A stretch of DNA of 64,000 nucleotides from Nothopassalora personata (lineage: Eukaryota; Ascomycota; Dothideomycetes; Mycosphaerellales; Mycosphaerellaceae). Every line of letters starts with the position of its first letter. Position 1 is the stretch's first letter. The notes below the pieces were generated by a model. That model was not told the origin of the DNA, ran no database searches, and saw only the letters and a program-made list of their open reading frames with translations. The DNA is taken from contig CM066287.1 of assembly GCA_033816765.1 (NCBI GenBank), forward strand, positions 2,976,001 through 3,040,000, written 5' to 3'. Both the position numbers and the translations under genes were made by a program. This document shows positions 11,573 to 22,930 of this stretch, piece after piece.

Positions 11573-12050
11573 ATGGCCATTCCAAACGAGAAGCTGCAGC
11601 AGGTTCGTCCGCACTGCGTTCTCCTACCCTTATCACAATCGCACTAATCAGACTTGCAGTTGCTGCAGGAAATCGAGCAGAAGGCAGCTTTCGCGCAACA
11701 ACAGCTTGGCATCGTGCGGACACAGATTGCGTCTAAGACTCGGGAAAATCGAATGCTGCAATTGTCCTCGACAGAGTTAGAAACGTTACCGAAGGATACT
11801 CCTGTATACGATGGCGTTGGGAAAATGTGGGAGATCTTGCCACGGCAATCTGCTAAATCTGCTACACCAGCTAACAACGAACGACAGGTTTGTTCTGACC
11901 TCTACTGAGGACGTCAAGGCTCGCCAGGCTAAGCAGGCAGTGGATTTGAAGGCAGAAATCGCCAATCTTGAGAAGAAGCTGCACTACCTCGAAACAACCT
12001 ACAAAAACAGCCAGCAGCATATTGAAGCACTTTTCAAAAATGGAGGATGA
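11573..12050 (+). CDS. PFD1: Prefoldin subunit 1 (beta-type)
   Basis: Three exons (11573-11602, 11660-11826, 11888-12050) with introns of 57 and 61 bp encode 119 residues, the usual size for this subunit. The protein is two long amphipathic coiled-coil helices (EIEQKAAFAQQQLG... and AKQAVDLKAEIANLEKKLHY) linked by the conserved hairpin with VYDGVGKMFVL, where the second intron splits the Met codon. Prefoldin is the cytosolic hexamer that holds nascent actin and tubulin for the chaperonin CCT. The start is fixed by the short first exon MAIPNEKLQQ. The second intron carries a GCTAAC branch site. It sits head-to-head with the ceramidase gene. Confidence 0.9.
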
Positions 12051-12815
12051 ACGGAAATTCTGATGTGGGCACATGCCCACCGACCATTCTGCTTGCCACA
12101 GTAGTAGCTCACCGAACTCAGAGCATACCTGTCGTCTTCATTGGCGAGCCAGCAGCCTGCAGGCCTCTGGTGGCCATGGCCTAGCCGCAGTGGCAAGGGA
12201 TACTCTGCCCCTGGTCTTACGCTCGAATCGCGGCTTTGATTCGCGTCGGGGCGATCGGACGTCTTCAGACCGGACTGTGAGATAGAAGATATGGCATTCG
12301 ATGCACGACAGACTGCCCCTTGGAAGGCGGTGGGCTCGACTAGCATCGTCTCCATTGAGGCATGTATATGCGGCAGATAGGTACGACTGCCTGAAATACA
12401 AATGCGCGTTCGACGCTTCAACTCTCCGCCCTTGTGCATGCTCGTTGGCCACCGTCGCTGGTATTGCTGGACTCATGTACGGAAGACCATGTAGTAGGGT
12501 ACTTCGAGTATGGAAAGTGCTGGAGACAGTCATTTGCCAGAGACTCTGACCTACCATGCATGTTTTGCTTCCGTCCAGGTACTCACGTTAACATCTAGGA
12601 GGTGGTCTGAATGACCCATCCACATCCGCCTAGCCTGCAAGACGTCACTGACTGGTCGTGCAGGCGAGCTTCCCCGCAAGCCTCTTAAGATCGAGCTACT
12701 TATCAACTCGAGGCCAAGCTCTGGTACCTGATGCTTCATGCTAGCCAAGTTTCCGCATTCCCAAGACTTTGCAAGTCTTGCCACAAGACGCCAAGGAGTG
12801 GCTCGTTAGGTCGCG
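12051..12815. other. Intergenic region between PFD1 and the MRJP-like pseudogene
   Basis: About 765 bp. A minus-strand open frame of roughly 145 codons overlaps the end of PFD1 and has no recognisable domain. I see no supported gene, RNA or repeat here. Confidence 0.45.
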
Positions 12816-14068
12816 ATGTTGTCACATAATCTGGCTCTGGCCTTGGTGCCAGCCACTGCGGCATACTTCGATACGTCCGGGTTTCGTCCGTTTGGACCTG
12901 GCTACAATCGCGGTGTTTACCCAGAAGACTATGGGGTCATGGGGCCACCGCTCGAGGCAGTACATGACTCCCAAAATGCACTACGGGCCTCGCTGTTGAC
13001 GATAATCATAAAGTGTACCTAACGTACCCTCGAAACTCAGGGCAGACACCCAATAATGTCGTGGTCTGCACAAATTTCCACGACGAACAACCCTGGCCAA
13101 ACGCTGCGATCCAAAATTGCACACAAGGTCAAGATCCTTCGACCTGTTTCGTCAATGTGCAGAATATCGTCCTGGACAGCATAGGCCAGCTTTGGGTAGT
13201 CGACAGCGGTATCCTTTATACCGCCAAGCCAGGTAGCGATCCGCTCTACGGCGGCGCAAAGATCATGTCGTTCAACCAGACTGGGCAGCATCTCAGAACA
13301 TATGTCATCCCTCGGGACCTGCTTGCACATGGCATGAATGCAAACGATGTGCGAATCAATAACACGCTGGGATCCAATGGCTACGCCTTCATTACGGACG
13401 AATCTACAAACTCGTCGATACTAGCAGTGAATTTAGAAGATGGGAGCGCCGTACGCCGACTGTTCAACACTTCTGTCGTCAGGGCTGATGAAAGTTACGT
13501 CGGATCATACAACGGCGAGCTGATATATTGCTGGAACGGTACGCAGAAGGACTATTGCACGACAGGCGCTGATGGCATAGCGCTTGCGAGCGGAAACTTG
13601 TATTGGGGTGTATTGGCATCAAGGAGGTTCTAATACGTGCCACAGAGTGCCGTCATTGATCCGAACGCGACCGACGCCGACGTACTTGCCGCCGTCCAAG
13701 ATCCAGGGCAGTGCGCATCCGAGCAGGCAGGCTTTACTGCGGATGACCACGAACGCGTGTACATCTTTGCCTCGGAACAGAATGCGATCTATTACGTCGA
13801 TACCCAGCAGGCAGAGGTCACAGAGACGGTAAACGATACTCCTCCAGGCGGTCCTGGACTTGTATCGGCGGAGAACTATGTGGTCAAGGCTCTGGTACGC
13901 AATGGGATGATACAGCACGCCGACTCTGGCGCAATCAAAGATGGATGGCTATACTTTTGTTCGGATCAATTGGAGTTGTCGCCTGGGAGGCAGTACAACA
14001 ATACGGATGCGCGTCGTGGCCCGTTTCGGTCGTTTAAAGTGTGGATTGGACGTGGGCCTGCAGTCTAG
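12816..14068 (+). pseudogene. Yellow/major royal jelly protein-like secreted protein, disrupted
   Basis: The start MLSHNLALALVPATAAYF looks like a signal peptide. The body has the yellow/MRJP beta-propeller features: NVQNIVLDSIGQLWVVDSGI, FITDESTNSSILAVNLEDG and a C-terminal GPFRSFKVWIGRGPAV. Two lesions break the frame. Near 12,975-12,985 the coding frame shifts by one base between VHDSQNA and TGLAVDDNHKVYLTY. A TAA at 13,631-13,633 interrupts ASRRF/YVPQSAVIDP; a CAA-to-TAA change would explain it. No intron fits either place. Everything else is well preserved, so decay is recent, or the sequence has errors. Function in fungi is not established; insect relatives bind ligands or act in pigmentation. 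Confidence 0.75.
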
Positions 14069-14893
14069 ACAATAGTGCTGCGGAACAGTCTGAAGGCATA
14101 GCCTCTGACATCCTGATATCCGTAAACAAGTAAGTGATATGACGTGAGGATGGATACAATACAATACTCGCATCAAATGCCTTGCTCAAGCGAGCCCCAC
14201 CTTCTCACTAGCGTCAAACTTAGCTATTGTCAAGATCCAACCTCCTGCCTCGACAATAGCAACTCTAAGTAATCAAGATGCACCTGGTATCGAGCTGCAA
14301 TTAGCGCCCTACACCATGATTGAGCACACTCGTTATTCAAGCTAGACATGGTAGCGGCAGGGCGTGATCATCATATCATAGTACTGTGGTCCGCAGTTTC
14401 CCGCCATCGCAGGGCGTGCGTGCTTGCCATTGGCGGGCCAGCTTGTGGCACGGCACACACATGGATGCATTGACACGGCCTGGAATCTACAATAGCAAAA
14501 CCGACAATAGCACTCTCAAGGCTTGGTGCAGGCCTGCCACTATTGTTTCCTCCGCTTGCAATTGTCGCACTGCCAATCATAACTTCACCACTTTCGCTTC
14601 TTCGTTTCCTTACTATCATCAACGCTCACATCCAAACTTCAAGAAGATCCATTACTATTCTGTCGAGGCACCTTCTACTTTCGGAAGCAAACAGTCGTTG
14701 CGAGACAAGAGCGTCAGCTGCCTCAGCCAAGGAGAACATCTGTCACACTCCCCCAGTGTCTCGTTGCGGCCACACATCAGCACTGGTGTCATTGCCTATT
14801 CCAGACACCGCAGTCAATCAGACACCCTGCTCTGCTGCATCCATCTCCAGAGCCAGAGTACATCCTCAGCCCACCGCCTTCCATTCCAACACC
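14069..14893. other. Intergenic region
   Basis: About 825 bp between the MRJP-like pseudogene and the start of the acidic protein. An open frame runs in from 14,543 in the frame of the next gene, but that part reads as leader rather than conserved protein. No RNA gene or repeat is seen. Confidence 0.45.
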
Positions 14894-15445
14894 ATGGATT
14901 CAATCACCCACCTCACCCAGAAACTCCTCCAAGAGCGAGCTCGCAACACCCGGTCCCCAGAGATTGCACCACCCCCATATTCAGAATCCGACATGGACTC
15001 TTCCGACTCCGAAGACGAGGGGGAGGAGGAGGAGGAGGAACCTCCATTCAAACTCATCATCAACGCCGCGCACCGAATCCAGGGCTGTAACAACCTCGTG
15101 CCAACTTCCTCAACACCTCTGGCGGATGCGACCAAATTCAGCACGCTGCTTCTCCACGCTGTCAATCAGATTGACGCCGCCAATGCACGACGCGCTGATG
15201 GTACGGTGCAAGGAACACGACGACCTCTGAGGATCGATTTGACGATCAATTGTGGTTTGGAGATTGTTGGCGACCGCAATGTTGTCGGAGCCGTGGGGAT
15301 CAAACCAAAGGCCGCGCGCAGTACAGCGGCTGCTGCTATCCCTGCTGCTGTAGCGGGTGCGAAGCGGAAGGCAGATGGCGCAGTCGAAAGTGATGCTGAG
15401 CCGGAGAGTAAGAAGGTCGCCCTAGTTCAAGACACGGAGGAGTGA
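14894..15445 (+). CDS. Small acidic conserved-looking protein of unknown function
   Basis: A 183-residue single-exon protein starting at an ATG in the good context ACCATGG. It has a short N-terminal helix, then PPPYSESDMDSSDSEDEGEE followed by more Glu, a central ordered part (FKLIINAAHRIQGCNNLV, then LRIDLTINCGLEIVGDRNVV) and a basic C-terminal tail with AKRKADG. The central block has the alternation of a small beta-rich domain. The tail could act in nuclear import, which is inference. The frame stays open upstream to 14,543, but the extra residues are low complexity and I exclude them. I do not recognise a named family. Confidence 0.65.
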   Translation: MDSITHLTQKLLQERARNTRSPEIAPPPYSESDMDSSDSEDEGEEEEEEPPFKLIINAAHRIQGCNNLVPTSSTPLADATKFSTLLLHAVNQIDAANARRADGTVQGTRRPLRIDLTINCGLEIVGDRNVVGAVGIKPKAARSTAAAAIPAAVAGAKRKADGAVESDAEPESKKVALVQDTEE

Positions 15446-15716
15446 AGGAGGAAACAGCGAAGGCAGTGGGTTTGTTCCACTGGCGAGACGTGTGGAAGTC
15501 ATGTTATCATGTATGGGAGTTGGCGTTCTGCTAGCGATCGAGCGCTTGCTCCCGGGCATTTCTATTTTGATGTTAAAAGCAGCTGAAGACACAGCTGGAC
15601 GATGATAGTGACGACATGATCGAACGCTTCTTCTCATTACTTCATCGCCATGCATTCCTCTCGCCACGCTAAAGTGCAATAGTGATACATGTCGTCCGAG
15701 ATACAGTAGCAGCCGC

Positions 15717-18099
15717 TCACTTCTGCGGTGAGTCCATGCTCATAGCAGAAGGTGTTTGCTGCAAGGTAGACTGACGCTGTCCATACCCTGCGCTCAAGAA
15801 GCTCCCCACGCCTGCGGCTCCCGGATAATTGCCGCCACTGCCTCCATGGCCTTCAGCGGCCAGCCGGCGCTCACGATACTTGCGTCCATTGATGATGTTC
15901 TGTAATCGTTTTCGTTCGCGAGGTTCCGTGATCTTCGTCCAGTCGAGGTCCTCGCCAGGTTCTGCATAGTTGACAATGTCAGCCATGGTTGAAGCACTGA
16001 TTTGGCCTTGACCACCGGAGGAGGCACCAGTGTATAGATGCGATGAAGGGTTCACATCGTCGCGTAGTGGCCGGGGCGTCTGAGTTGGTGTGAGTTGTGG
16101 GAATGAAGCAATGTCAGACTGGAGATGTGTCGGCTGACGTGGCGGAGGCGCTGCAGCTCCTTGTCCGTATTGTGGCAGGTGAGCTTCGCGGGATCCTTGA
16201 TTCTTCTCGTGGTAGAAGAGGCGGTAGTTCCAAGGCGGGAGTCGCTTGTCACGCTCATACAGTAGTCCGCAGTTGTTGCACAGAGTCTGTGTATACTGTC
16301 AGTTGAGTGAAGAGGACGGCCAAGACAAAGTGACTCACTCTAGGCCCTGCAGGACCATCACGGACTCCCCATATCGCGGAACCCCATACGCAACAGTGTG
16401 AACAACTCCAGTACTGGCGCTCGCCTTCTGACAGCTGACTTGTCGTGCCGCCAAAGCCTGCAATCTCTGGCGTTTCCCGACCAACAGGCGACAAACTTCT
16501 GAAGCGGCGCTTCTTCCTCGCTCGCTCACCACGACCCATCCGCTCGTCATCCGCCCCACCGTTCGTCTGTGATGCTCCAAGACCGCCAGAGAAGTAGTCG
16601 CCAAGTCCACTGTTTTGCGTCTGTAAAGAGTAATTCGTTGTGAAGCGTGCCGTTTCTCTGCGTTGTCTCCTGATTTGTCGTTCGCGATCTCCTTCGCGCC
16701 TTTCGATCTCGTCTTTGCTCAACACTTCGAGCTTTGGCTCCCAGTCTACGCCGAGCCCGTCCTCATCGAATCTCCAGCCCGCGCCGACGCCGAGTGCCGA
16801 TTCTGCGGTGCCATGATATTCACAAGCTTCATTCTCGATCACACCCCAGCCGTCAACGCCACTACCGACCACGCCTGCCAATGTTCCATTGTTGTCAATC
16901 ATGTCCTTCTTTAATCGGAGACTGGCCTCGTAGATGGCATGGGCCATGTTAGGAACCCATTCTCCAGGTAGTCCAAGGTCGGCGCATGTCTGCTTCGCGA
17001 AGACTTCCGGAAATCCAGGGGGGTGCAGCAAGGACCATTCGAACTTGTCTGTATAGAGCTTGTTCTGATGGTTGATGGATAGTGTAATGATGCAGCGATG
17101 TGTGTCTGGTGGGTTGAGAGCTGACGACGCTGAAGGATCCTTTGGCAGAGGGTGCGCAGTCACGGCCAGAGCTGGAGTCGAAATGCCGTTCGGCATTGGA
17201 CTAGGAGGATCCGAAGAAGCATTCTGGCCGCTAGTAGGCGGTAGCTGCAGGAAAGCACCATTTGGTGTTTCTGCTTGCATTGGAGTTGATGAGTCCTCTC
17301 GCGACAACGCAGGTCTGAGCGATGGTGTTGGAGCATTCGTCGTAGGCGGCGCAGGATTTGCTGCCTCTGGCTGGAAGAGTGGATGTAGCGCAGTCGCAGC
17401 ATGTTCCTCCAATTGAAGCCGGATCTGCTGCGAAATCTCCACGATCATAGCCTGTTTCCTCATGGCCGGGAAGTCCAGCTCGTCTACGAACGTCTTTGCG
17501 AACATATCTGGTGTAATCAACGCTTCGTGCAGATTCCAAAGGAACTGATCTTTCAATCGGTATGGCGGTGTCGGCTCCGGTGCCTTATACGCGGGCAGAT
17601 TCTCGTCAATGCCGAAGTCTTTAGCGTTGTTGGGAGTAGGTAACGCAGCCTCAGGCCTGAAGGGCGCGACCTCAAGATCGATCTTGATGGGTATGAGGGT
17701 GGTGGGCAGGGCAGACTGCACGTGCATCTGTCGCTCCGTCAGGATGCGCTTCGGCTTGCCCATCCAGTCTCGCCAGATGCCCTGCACATCGACGGGCGCA
17801 TAAATGTCCTTGCCCAGCTCTTTGGCCTTCTCCACCAGCGGATCCGGTTCGCGCCGCTGCTGGGCAGTACGCAGACCTGTCGCGCGCCGAGGACCATCCG
17901 ACTCGTCAATGCTGTCATCTTCGAATTCCTCCGCGTAGTTGATGGCGGTGGTGCCTCGTTTGGTGGTGCGGGTGGGAGGGAGGACGGTTTGAGGGACAAC
18001 AGGCGTCAACAGCGAGTTGCCATATGTGCGAATGCGCGGCGCATAGCTCGACACGAAGGCCTGCGGCGCGTTGACGCGGCTCGAATTGACGGCCGACAT
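15717..18099 (-). CDS. SNF5/SMARCB1/INI1-family chromatin remodelling subunit with C-terminal GATA zinc finger
   Basis: Two exons (16339-18099 and 15717-16286) with a 52-bp intron encode 776 residues. Two SNF5 repeats are visible: the first starts at LIPIKIDLEVAPF (about residue 134), the second at HRCIITLSINHQNKLYTDKF (about residue 331). The intron falls inside a GATA-type finger, C-x2-C-x17-C-x2-C: WSCSHCCVWGSAIWG...GPAGPR, then TLCNNCGLLY (residues 564-597). SNF5-family proteins are core subunits of SWI/SNF or RSC, where the repeats contact the nucleosome acidic patch and the ATPase module. Whether this is the Snf5 or the Sfh1 paralogue I cannot decide. Splicing is required to build the finger, which supports the model strongly. 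It is convergent with the acidic-protein gene. Confidence 0.9.
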
Positions 18100-18700
18100 G
18101 GCTGTGGTGCTAGTGGTGCAAGCAAGACCGCGAGGGTCTGCCGCAGGTGGATGCTGAGGAAGCCCGCGCCGTGTTGTGGTGACTATGTGGGAGGATCGCG
18201 AGTCGCAGGGCGTCAGATCAGTGCTCTATGGTCGCCGAGTCAGGCCTCGGCTATGCGCCAGTTTGCGCGAAGTGTGGTGCGGGAGTGGGTAATGCGATTC
18301 GTTCAGATATGCCCGTAGCTCAAATAATGTCGCGAGGAGGGAAGACGTGTATCTTGCAGTTCAAACACAGGCAGCTCTCTCTCTTTGTGGGGTTGGTATG
18401 CCGAGGGTCTGGACCCTGAGATACCACCACTTTCACTCGTGCACAAGACTTGGATTAGAAGAGGACTGACAAAACGATGATCCCTAGTCGTGATTCGCGA
18501 CGTTACATTACTACCAGAAAATTTCCTAAACGCCTTATACCGTACCCAATCTGTCGATTTGCGAGCTTCCGTGCTACCCAGCCCGTAATCCAGGCTCAAA
18601 GGCCACAAAAACGCCTGCAAATGCTTCATGCTCATGCTATGCTTAGTACTCTGTCAATGCGTCGGTCGTTCGTGAGTGTCGTCAAGTTGATTCCAGAAGC
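18100..18700. other. Intergenic region upstream of the SNF5-family gene
   Basis: About 600 bp between the SNF5-family start and the LPMO stop. It must contain the promoter of the former and the 3' UTR of the latter. No supported ORF, RNA or repeat. Confidence 0.45.
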
Positions 18701-20123
18701 CTACGCCCGATGCTTGCCAACGTGCTGGGCATGTCGGCGGACATGAGCGTTGCTGTCCGAGCGCTTCGTAATGAAACCGTCCTGGCACTGTGTTCCTGCT
18801 GCGACAGCCTGCCAGACGGTCTTGCCGTGGTCGCAGATACCGAACTGACTGGCGCCGTTGCAGACAATCTGGCCGTCGCTCGTACAGGTTGAGGAGGAGC
18901 TGCTCGAAGACCCAGTCTCGACAGGCGCGGCAGCAGAACCGGCTGTGGAGCCAGGCCCAAAGACACCTTCGCCAGACGACACGGTCATCGTTGGGTATGA
19001 AGTGACCTCGGCAACTGCTGTAGTCATTGGCGCTGAGGTGTATGCGGGGGCAGTCGTGCTGGATGAGGCTACAGATGTCGCTGCGGATGTTTGCTGGGCC
19101 TCGCTCGCTGCTGACGCAGTGGTCTGAGCAGGTGCCTTGTATGCTGCGCCATCGTCGGAGGTAGCGCTCTTGTAGCCCTTCACTCTAGAAGTTTGCGCAG
19201 CCGCTTTCGAAGCGCAGCCTGAGCCAGTGGCGGACTTGAGATTGGACGAGTCCTTGAGGACATTTTCACCAGGGAAGGGAATGATCGCGTCAGCGGAGTC
19301 CTGGGTCTTGCATGTGGCGTCCATGTTCACGAAGTAGGCATTTGGAAGGCTGTCATAGGCATCTTTTGAGTCAGAGCCTCCGGTGACTGTGATTGGTGCA
19401 CAGTTCATGTAAATCTCGCGATTTCCGATGCGATTGTACCTATAATGATTAGGAAGTCAGTAGATGTTCGGCAATTTGGAGACAGATAAAGCCATGCTAC
19501 CGTGCCCAAGCTAGAAACGTCTCTTAGCGCACCCCTATAGGGCTCTGCTGATGTGCGGTCGTGCCGCTGTCTAAGACAGCTTAGCCAGCTTGAGACGTTG
19601 CTAGCCAAGTCACGGTTATACGTATTCCCCTAAAATACTTACCACTAAAAAAGGTCAGAAGATGTCTCAGAAAGGGAGGTAGAGGCTTACTTACGATCCA
19701 TGAAAACGTCGAAACACCATTCGGGATCGATTTCGGGATTTCAAAAGTGAAGGGGTGCGAGCCAGCGTTGCCATCGGCTTTGACTGGGCAACCACCTTCG
19801 AAGACTTGAATGAGCTTCCAGATGCTGTCTTTAGTGGGAGCCTTGTCCATGCTGATAGCGAGCTGGCACGTTCCCCCGCCATGCGAAGCTTCACCTGTGA
19901 AATTGAGAGTTTGCTGCTCACCAACAGCCATCTTGTTCATGGCTGTGATGTCGTACACGCCGCTTCGTTGTTTGCAAGGGAAGTCGGAACCGTCCGAGGC
20001 AAGCGGCGAATTCGTGAGCGTCTTCTGTCCAAATGGCACTGGAGAGTTGATGACCATGTGGGAAAACGCAGTGGTCGAGAAGAGCAACGCGATGCATGCG
20101 ATCGACGGAAAGCTGACACCCAT
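18701..20123 (-). CDS. AA11-type lytic polysaccharide monooxygenase with C-terminal X278-like module
   Basis: A secreted copper enzyme that oxidatively cleaves polysaccharide, chitin for the AA11 family. The 21-residue signal peptide MGVSFPSIACIALLFSTTAFS is followed directly by His22, the first ligand of the histidine brace; the second is His81 in EASHGGGTCQLA. Other family blocks are SDFPCKQRSGVYD and NRIGNREIYMNCAPITVTGG. A long Ser/Thr/Ala linker leads to a Cys-rich end (GQIVCNGASQFGICDHGKTV), like the X278 module found on chitin-active proteins. Exons are 19695-20123, a 2-nt microexon 19643-19644, and 18701-19439 (1,170 nt, 389 residues). The introns are 50 and 203 bp. Without the microexon the frame fails; with it the conserved SWIWYN is rebuilt. 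The family name rests on motif memory, not a search. Confidence 0.85.
19643..19644 (-). other. Putative 2-nt microexon (TG) of the LPMO gene
   Basis: On the minus strand the acceptor TTTTTTAG (ending 19645) is followed by TG and at once by a new donor GTAAGT (from 19642). The upstream intron (19645-19694, 50 bp) has a CTGAC branch site; the downstream intron (19440-19642, 203 bp) has TACTGAC. TG plus the first G of the next exon makes the Trp144 codon expected between SWI and YNRIGN. Skipping it would put the last exon out of frame. Confidence 0.75.
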
Positions 20124-20327
20124 TTTATTGGCTGTCAAGGAGGCCGAAGTTCGTGAGTGTCCGAGTATCGTGGCGACTCTAGTCCGGCTAGAATGCATGG
20201 TGCTGAAGAGCGGTGTTTGCTGGTCAATAGCTTGTGGTTGTAGAGAGCATAGCATTTAGATGCTTGCTGCTGCTGTATGTAGACTTGCAGGGGATGAGAA
20301 GAAGCTAGAAGGCTCGCGACCAAAAGA

Positions 20328-20335
20328 TATATATA
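20328..20335 (-). promoter_or_regulatory. Putative TATA box of the LPMO gene
   Basis: An uninterrupted TATATATA lies about 205 bp upstream of the LPMO start codon, in otherwise balanced sequence. It is a plausible core promoter with a long 5' UTR; the transcription start is not known. Confidence 0.4.
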
Positions 20336-21302
20336 CAGACTCGAGGAGCAGGGTGCGATAACGCGCATTCATTACTCGTCGAGCTGATACTCACTGGACG
20401 CGGCAAGTTGTGTGAATGAGTACTTGGTCTTTCTGTGACTGATTCGCTCTGCTTGTCTAGATGCCAATAGACAGCGTCTCACAAGACTTGAACAAGCTTG
20501 AGGTGAAGCTTTTGGAGGCGGCCTTGGGCAAAGCCATACTGAATCGCACGTTCAGTGGCTGCTGTTCGATATGCATGAGACATGAAGTTGCTCTCTGGTG
20601 GTCCACGACACAAGAAATGCAGTCAGAATGCCGCAAGTGTTTCACAATAAGACTATGCGGCACAGCTTGAACCTCTGCGGAGAGCTTCAAACGGATGTGC
20701 ACCTTCCTCGAGTCTGATGGTAGTCTCGCGCTGTAGTCCTGCCGTTGCCGTGGGACTGTCAGAATGTGAAACGAAACGCGAAATAGTGCGACATCTGACG
20801 CGCCGGCCGTCGTTTGTTGCTGCGAAGTATCGTGCTTCCATATGAACAAGAACATCATATCCAGCACCGATCTGCGCCGGCCAGGATACAGTCGGATCGT
20901 GCCTCGTTCGCGCGAGATGAGAAATCAGTCAGATCTCGGGTACGCCTCCACGTCCACGTGACCAGGCGGGGACTCGCATTTGCCAAAGTGATATGGTTTG
21001 GTCTTTTCAAGCCTTGTGCTGCTGCTGATGTTCATTTCAAGAGATCTTCAGGTAGTGAAAGCAGCTTGAAGCGACGCGCTTCCTCTGCCGCCATACGACT
21101 GCTGCCAAGCAACGTAGCAGTATACCAGCACATTCGAGCAACGGGATTCGACAACACGGAGCGCGTATCGGAAAGGCCCGTTCGGGAGGTGTATGTCTGT
21201 CGCAGGATCCTCGGAATGCGAAAGCGCCTCTTGCCGACCTGAAACCAGACTGTTTAGATAAACTGTTTTTGCAGCTGCCCTTATGCTCGCCGGCACACAC
21301 CA
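20336..21302. other. Intergenic region between the LPMO promoter and the membrane-protein pseudogene
   Basis: About 970 bp. Short open frames on both strands show no domain and no consistent splice signals. I see no RNA gene or repeat. Confidence 0.45.
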
Positions 21303-22930
21303 TTACAACGGAGGCTCTCGGCCTCCAACTTTCCCTGGTTGTAGCCGCAGTATAGTCTGAGCGGTCGTTCTGGGTAAAGGGTCCTTGCCAGGAATTGCTT
21401 CGCCCTTTAGTACATCAATCTCCGCATGCAAACCGAGCCTGATGATAGTCGAGAAGTTGGCCGTGAATGGGGCATTTGTGCGGAGGATAGCGTAAAGTCC
21501 GCAGAGTACGTGCAAAATTGAGGCACCAAGAGCGATGCCATATGCGAGCCACAGCTTCTGAGCATCGTACGAGAACACAGTGCCGTAATCCCGGAATATG
21601 ACGTCAATATTGGGAGGTGCGAACTGACTCGAAATGTTGTATCTATCCAAAAACGTTAGCCAGTGAGGACGTGACCGCTCGAGTGAGATGGCACTGGGTG
21701 CAGTGTTGGACAGCTCGCTATAGAGTAAGTCAGGAATGGGATGTAACGGCGCGAGACTTGTCGACAATGCCCTGCAGCTCCCTGACTCAAGTCGCACCGG
21801 CAATGCTGATTCACCTGTAGATAGAGTAATGTTGAAGAAGAGATCCTGCAATGCCGCCTTCAGAGAGAACTGATTTGTGCTCCCTCGGGTTTCGAGAGGT
21901 AAAAGGGCCTCTGCGTGTCCCAATGAGGGACCAGACTGTGACGTTGACCAGTATTTTTGCAATCGGTTGTGCTTGCACCAAGGCAGACAGCTCAAAAGTC
22001 TTGACAACAGTGGTTGCAAATATCGGTGTCAAGTACGTAGTGGTACTGGCGCCCCACTGGACTTACGCTGTCCGGAATAACGGCTTGCCCGGCGTAGCCA
22101 TATGTATCGTCGCTTGCTGCTCCAGCTTGTAAATAGCTACCTCCACTTGCACCCAAAAAGTTCGATAGAGTCGCTTGTCACAAGGCTTGATATGACTTCG
22201 GCCTGAAAGGGTTGCCAAAGTTATGGGGCTCGTCAGAAGGGTTACAGTAGGTTTCAAGATCCAGTTGGCCGTTTGACAATGTACCCAGACGAATCTCACT
22301 GAGGTGCATCGTATCCATCGGAACCGCAGTGGTCGAGAGCACATCAATATTTTGCTCTGAGTTGACGTAGGAGAACCGCAGAGAGTAATTCGCTGCTCCT
22401 AGGTTACCACGAATTGGGGTGGCGTCTTGGAAATAATGATTCATCAGGCGGCTTGCAGCATCAGCAGCCTTCTGCGTTGTATCCCAGGCATAATAGTCCA
22501 TGAACTGCGAACCAAGCGACGAGCTGTTCAGTGCGCGAGGAAAGATGCCGAAGTACAGGTTTCTGCTGAGCCCAGCGTCGTACTAATCCGATCGAAAACT
22601 GCCGAAACCAGTGCCGGTGAAAAGACAGCCGCTATAGGAAGCAGCCTAACAGCGCGTCAGTGAAGCCAGGAAGCACTGCAGCCGGTTGGGCACATACCAT
22701 GCTGTCAAAGCAACCATTGTCGACAACGGGTATCTTTAGTGAATTAATATACAAAACAAGGACCGCATGTCTTTCAGGGCGGCATACCACTGGTCTAGAG
22801 TCTCAATATTAAAAGAGCGAATGGAGACGGCCCTGGAAAACAATTGAATATATGCGACGGATGCGCATAAGACCAGGCTTGCCTTGAAATCGGTTGCGAT
22901 GCTCACGCTAGCCACAGAGACCAGTTACTG
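21303..22930 (-). pseudogene. Multi-exon fungal membrane protein of unknown function, decayed
   Basis: Several exons can be followed: a hydrophobic N-terminal part (ASVAYIQLFSRAV, then FNIETLDQWYAALKDM), then STMVALTAW joined over a 52-bp intron (22646-22697) to LLPIAAVFSPALVSAVFDRI, then NLYFGIFPRALNSSSL through to YCNPSDEPHNFGNPF, and a last exon with N-glycosylation sites and a membrane helix (LAYGIALGASILHVLCGLYA). This order resembles a large family of uncharacterised fungal membrane proteins with ectodomains. Lesions: no in-frame ATG at the 5' end; a one-base frame change near 22,565; and an in-frame TGA at 22,178-22,180 where Trp is expected. The surviving GTAAGT donor at 22,061-22,066 shows it was once spliced. 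The C-terminal exon is intact. Confidence 0.6.

Noticed and set aside
14543..14893. N-terminal extension of the acidic protein
   Set aside because: The frame is open, but the translation is Ser/His/Arg low complexity, and the downstream ATG at 14,894 has a much better context.
20457..20867. 136-codon minus-strand ORF upstream of the LPMO
   Set aside because: No recognisable motif and no support from splicing or context; it lies in promoter-like intergenic DNA.
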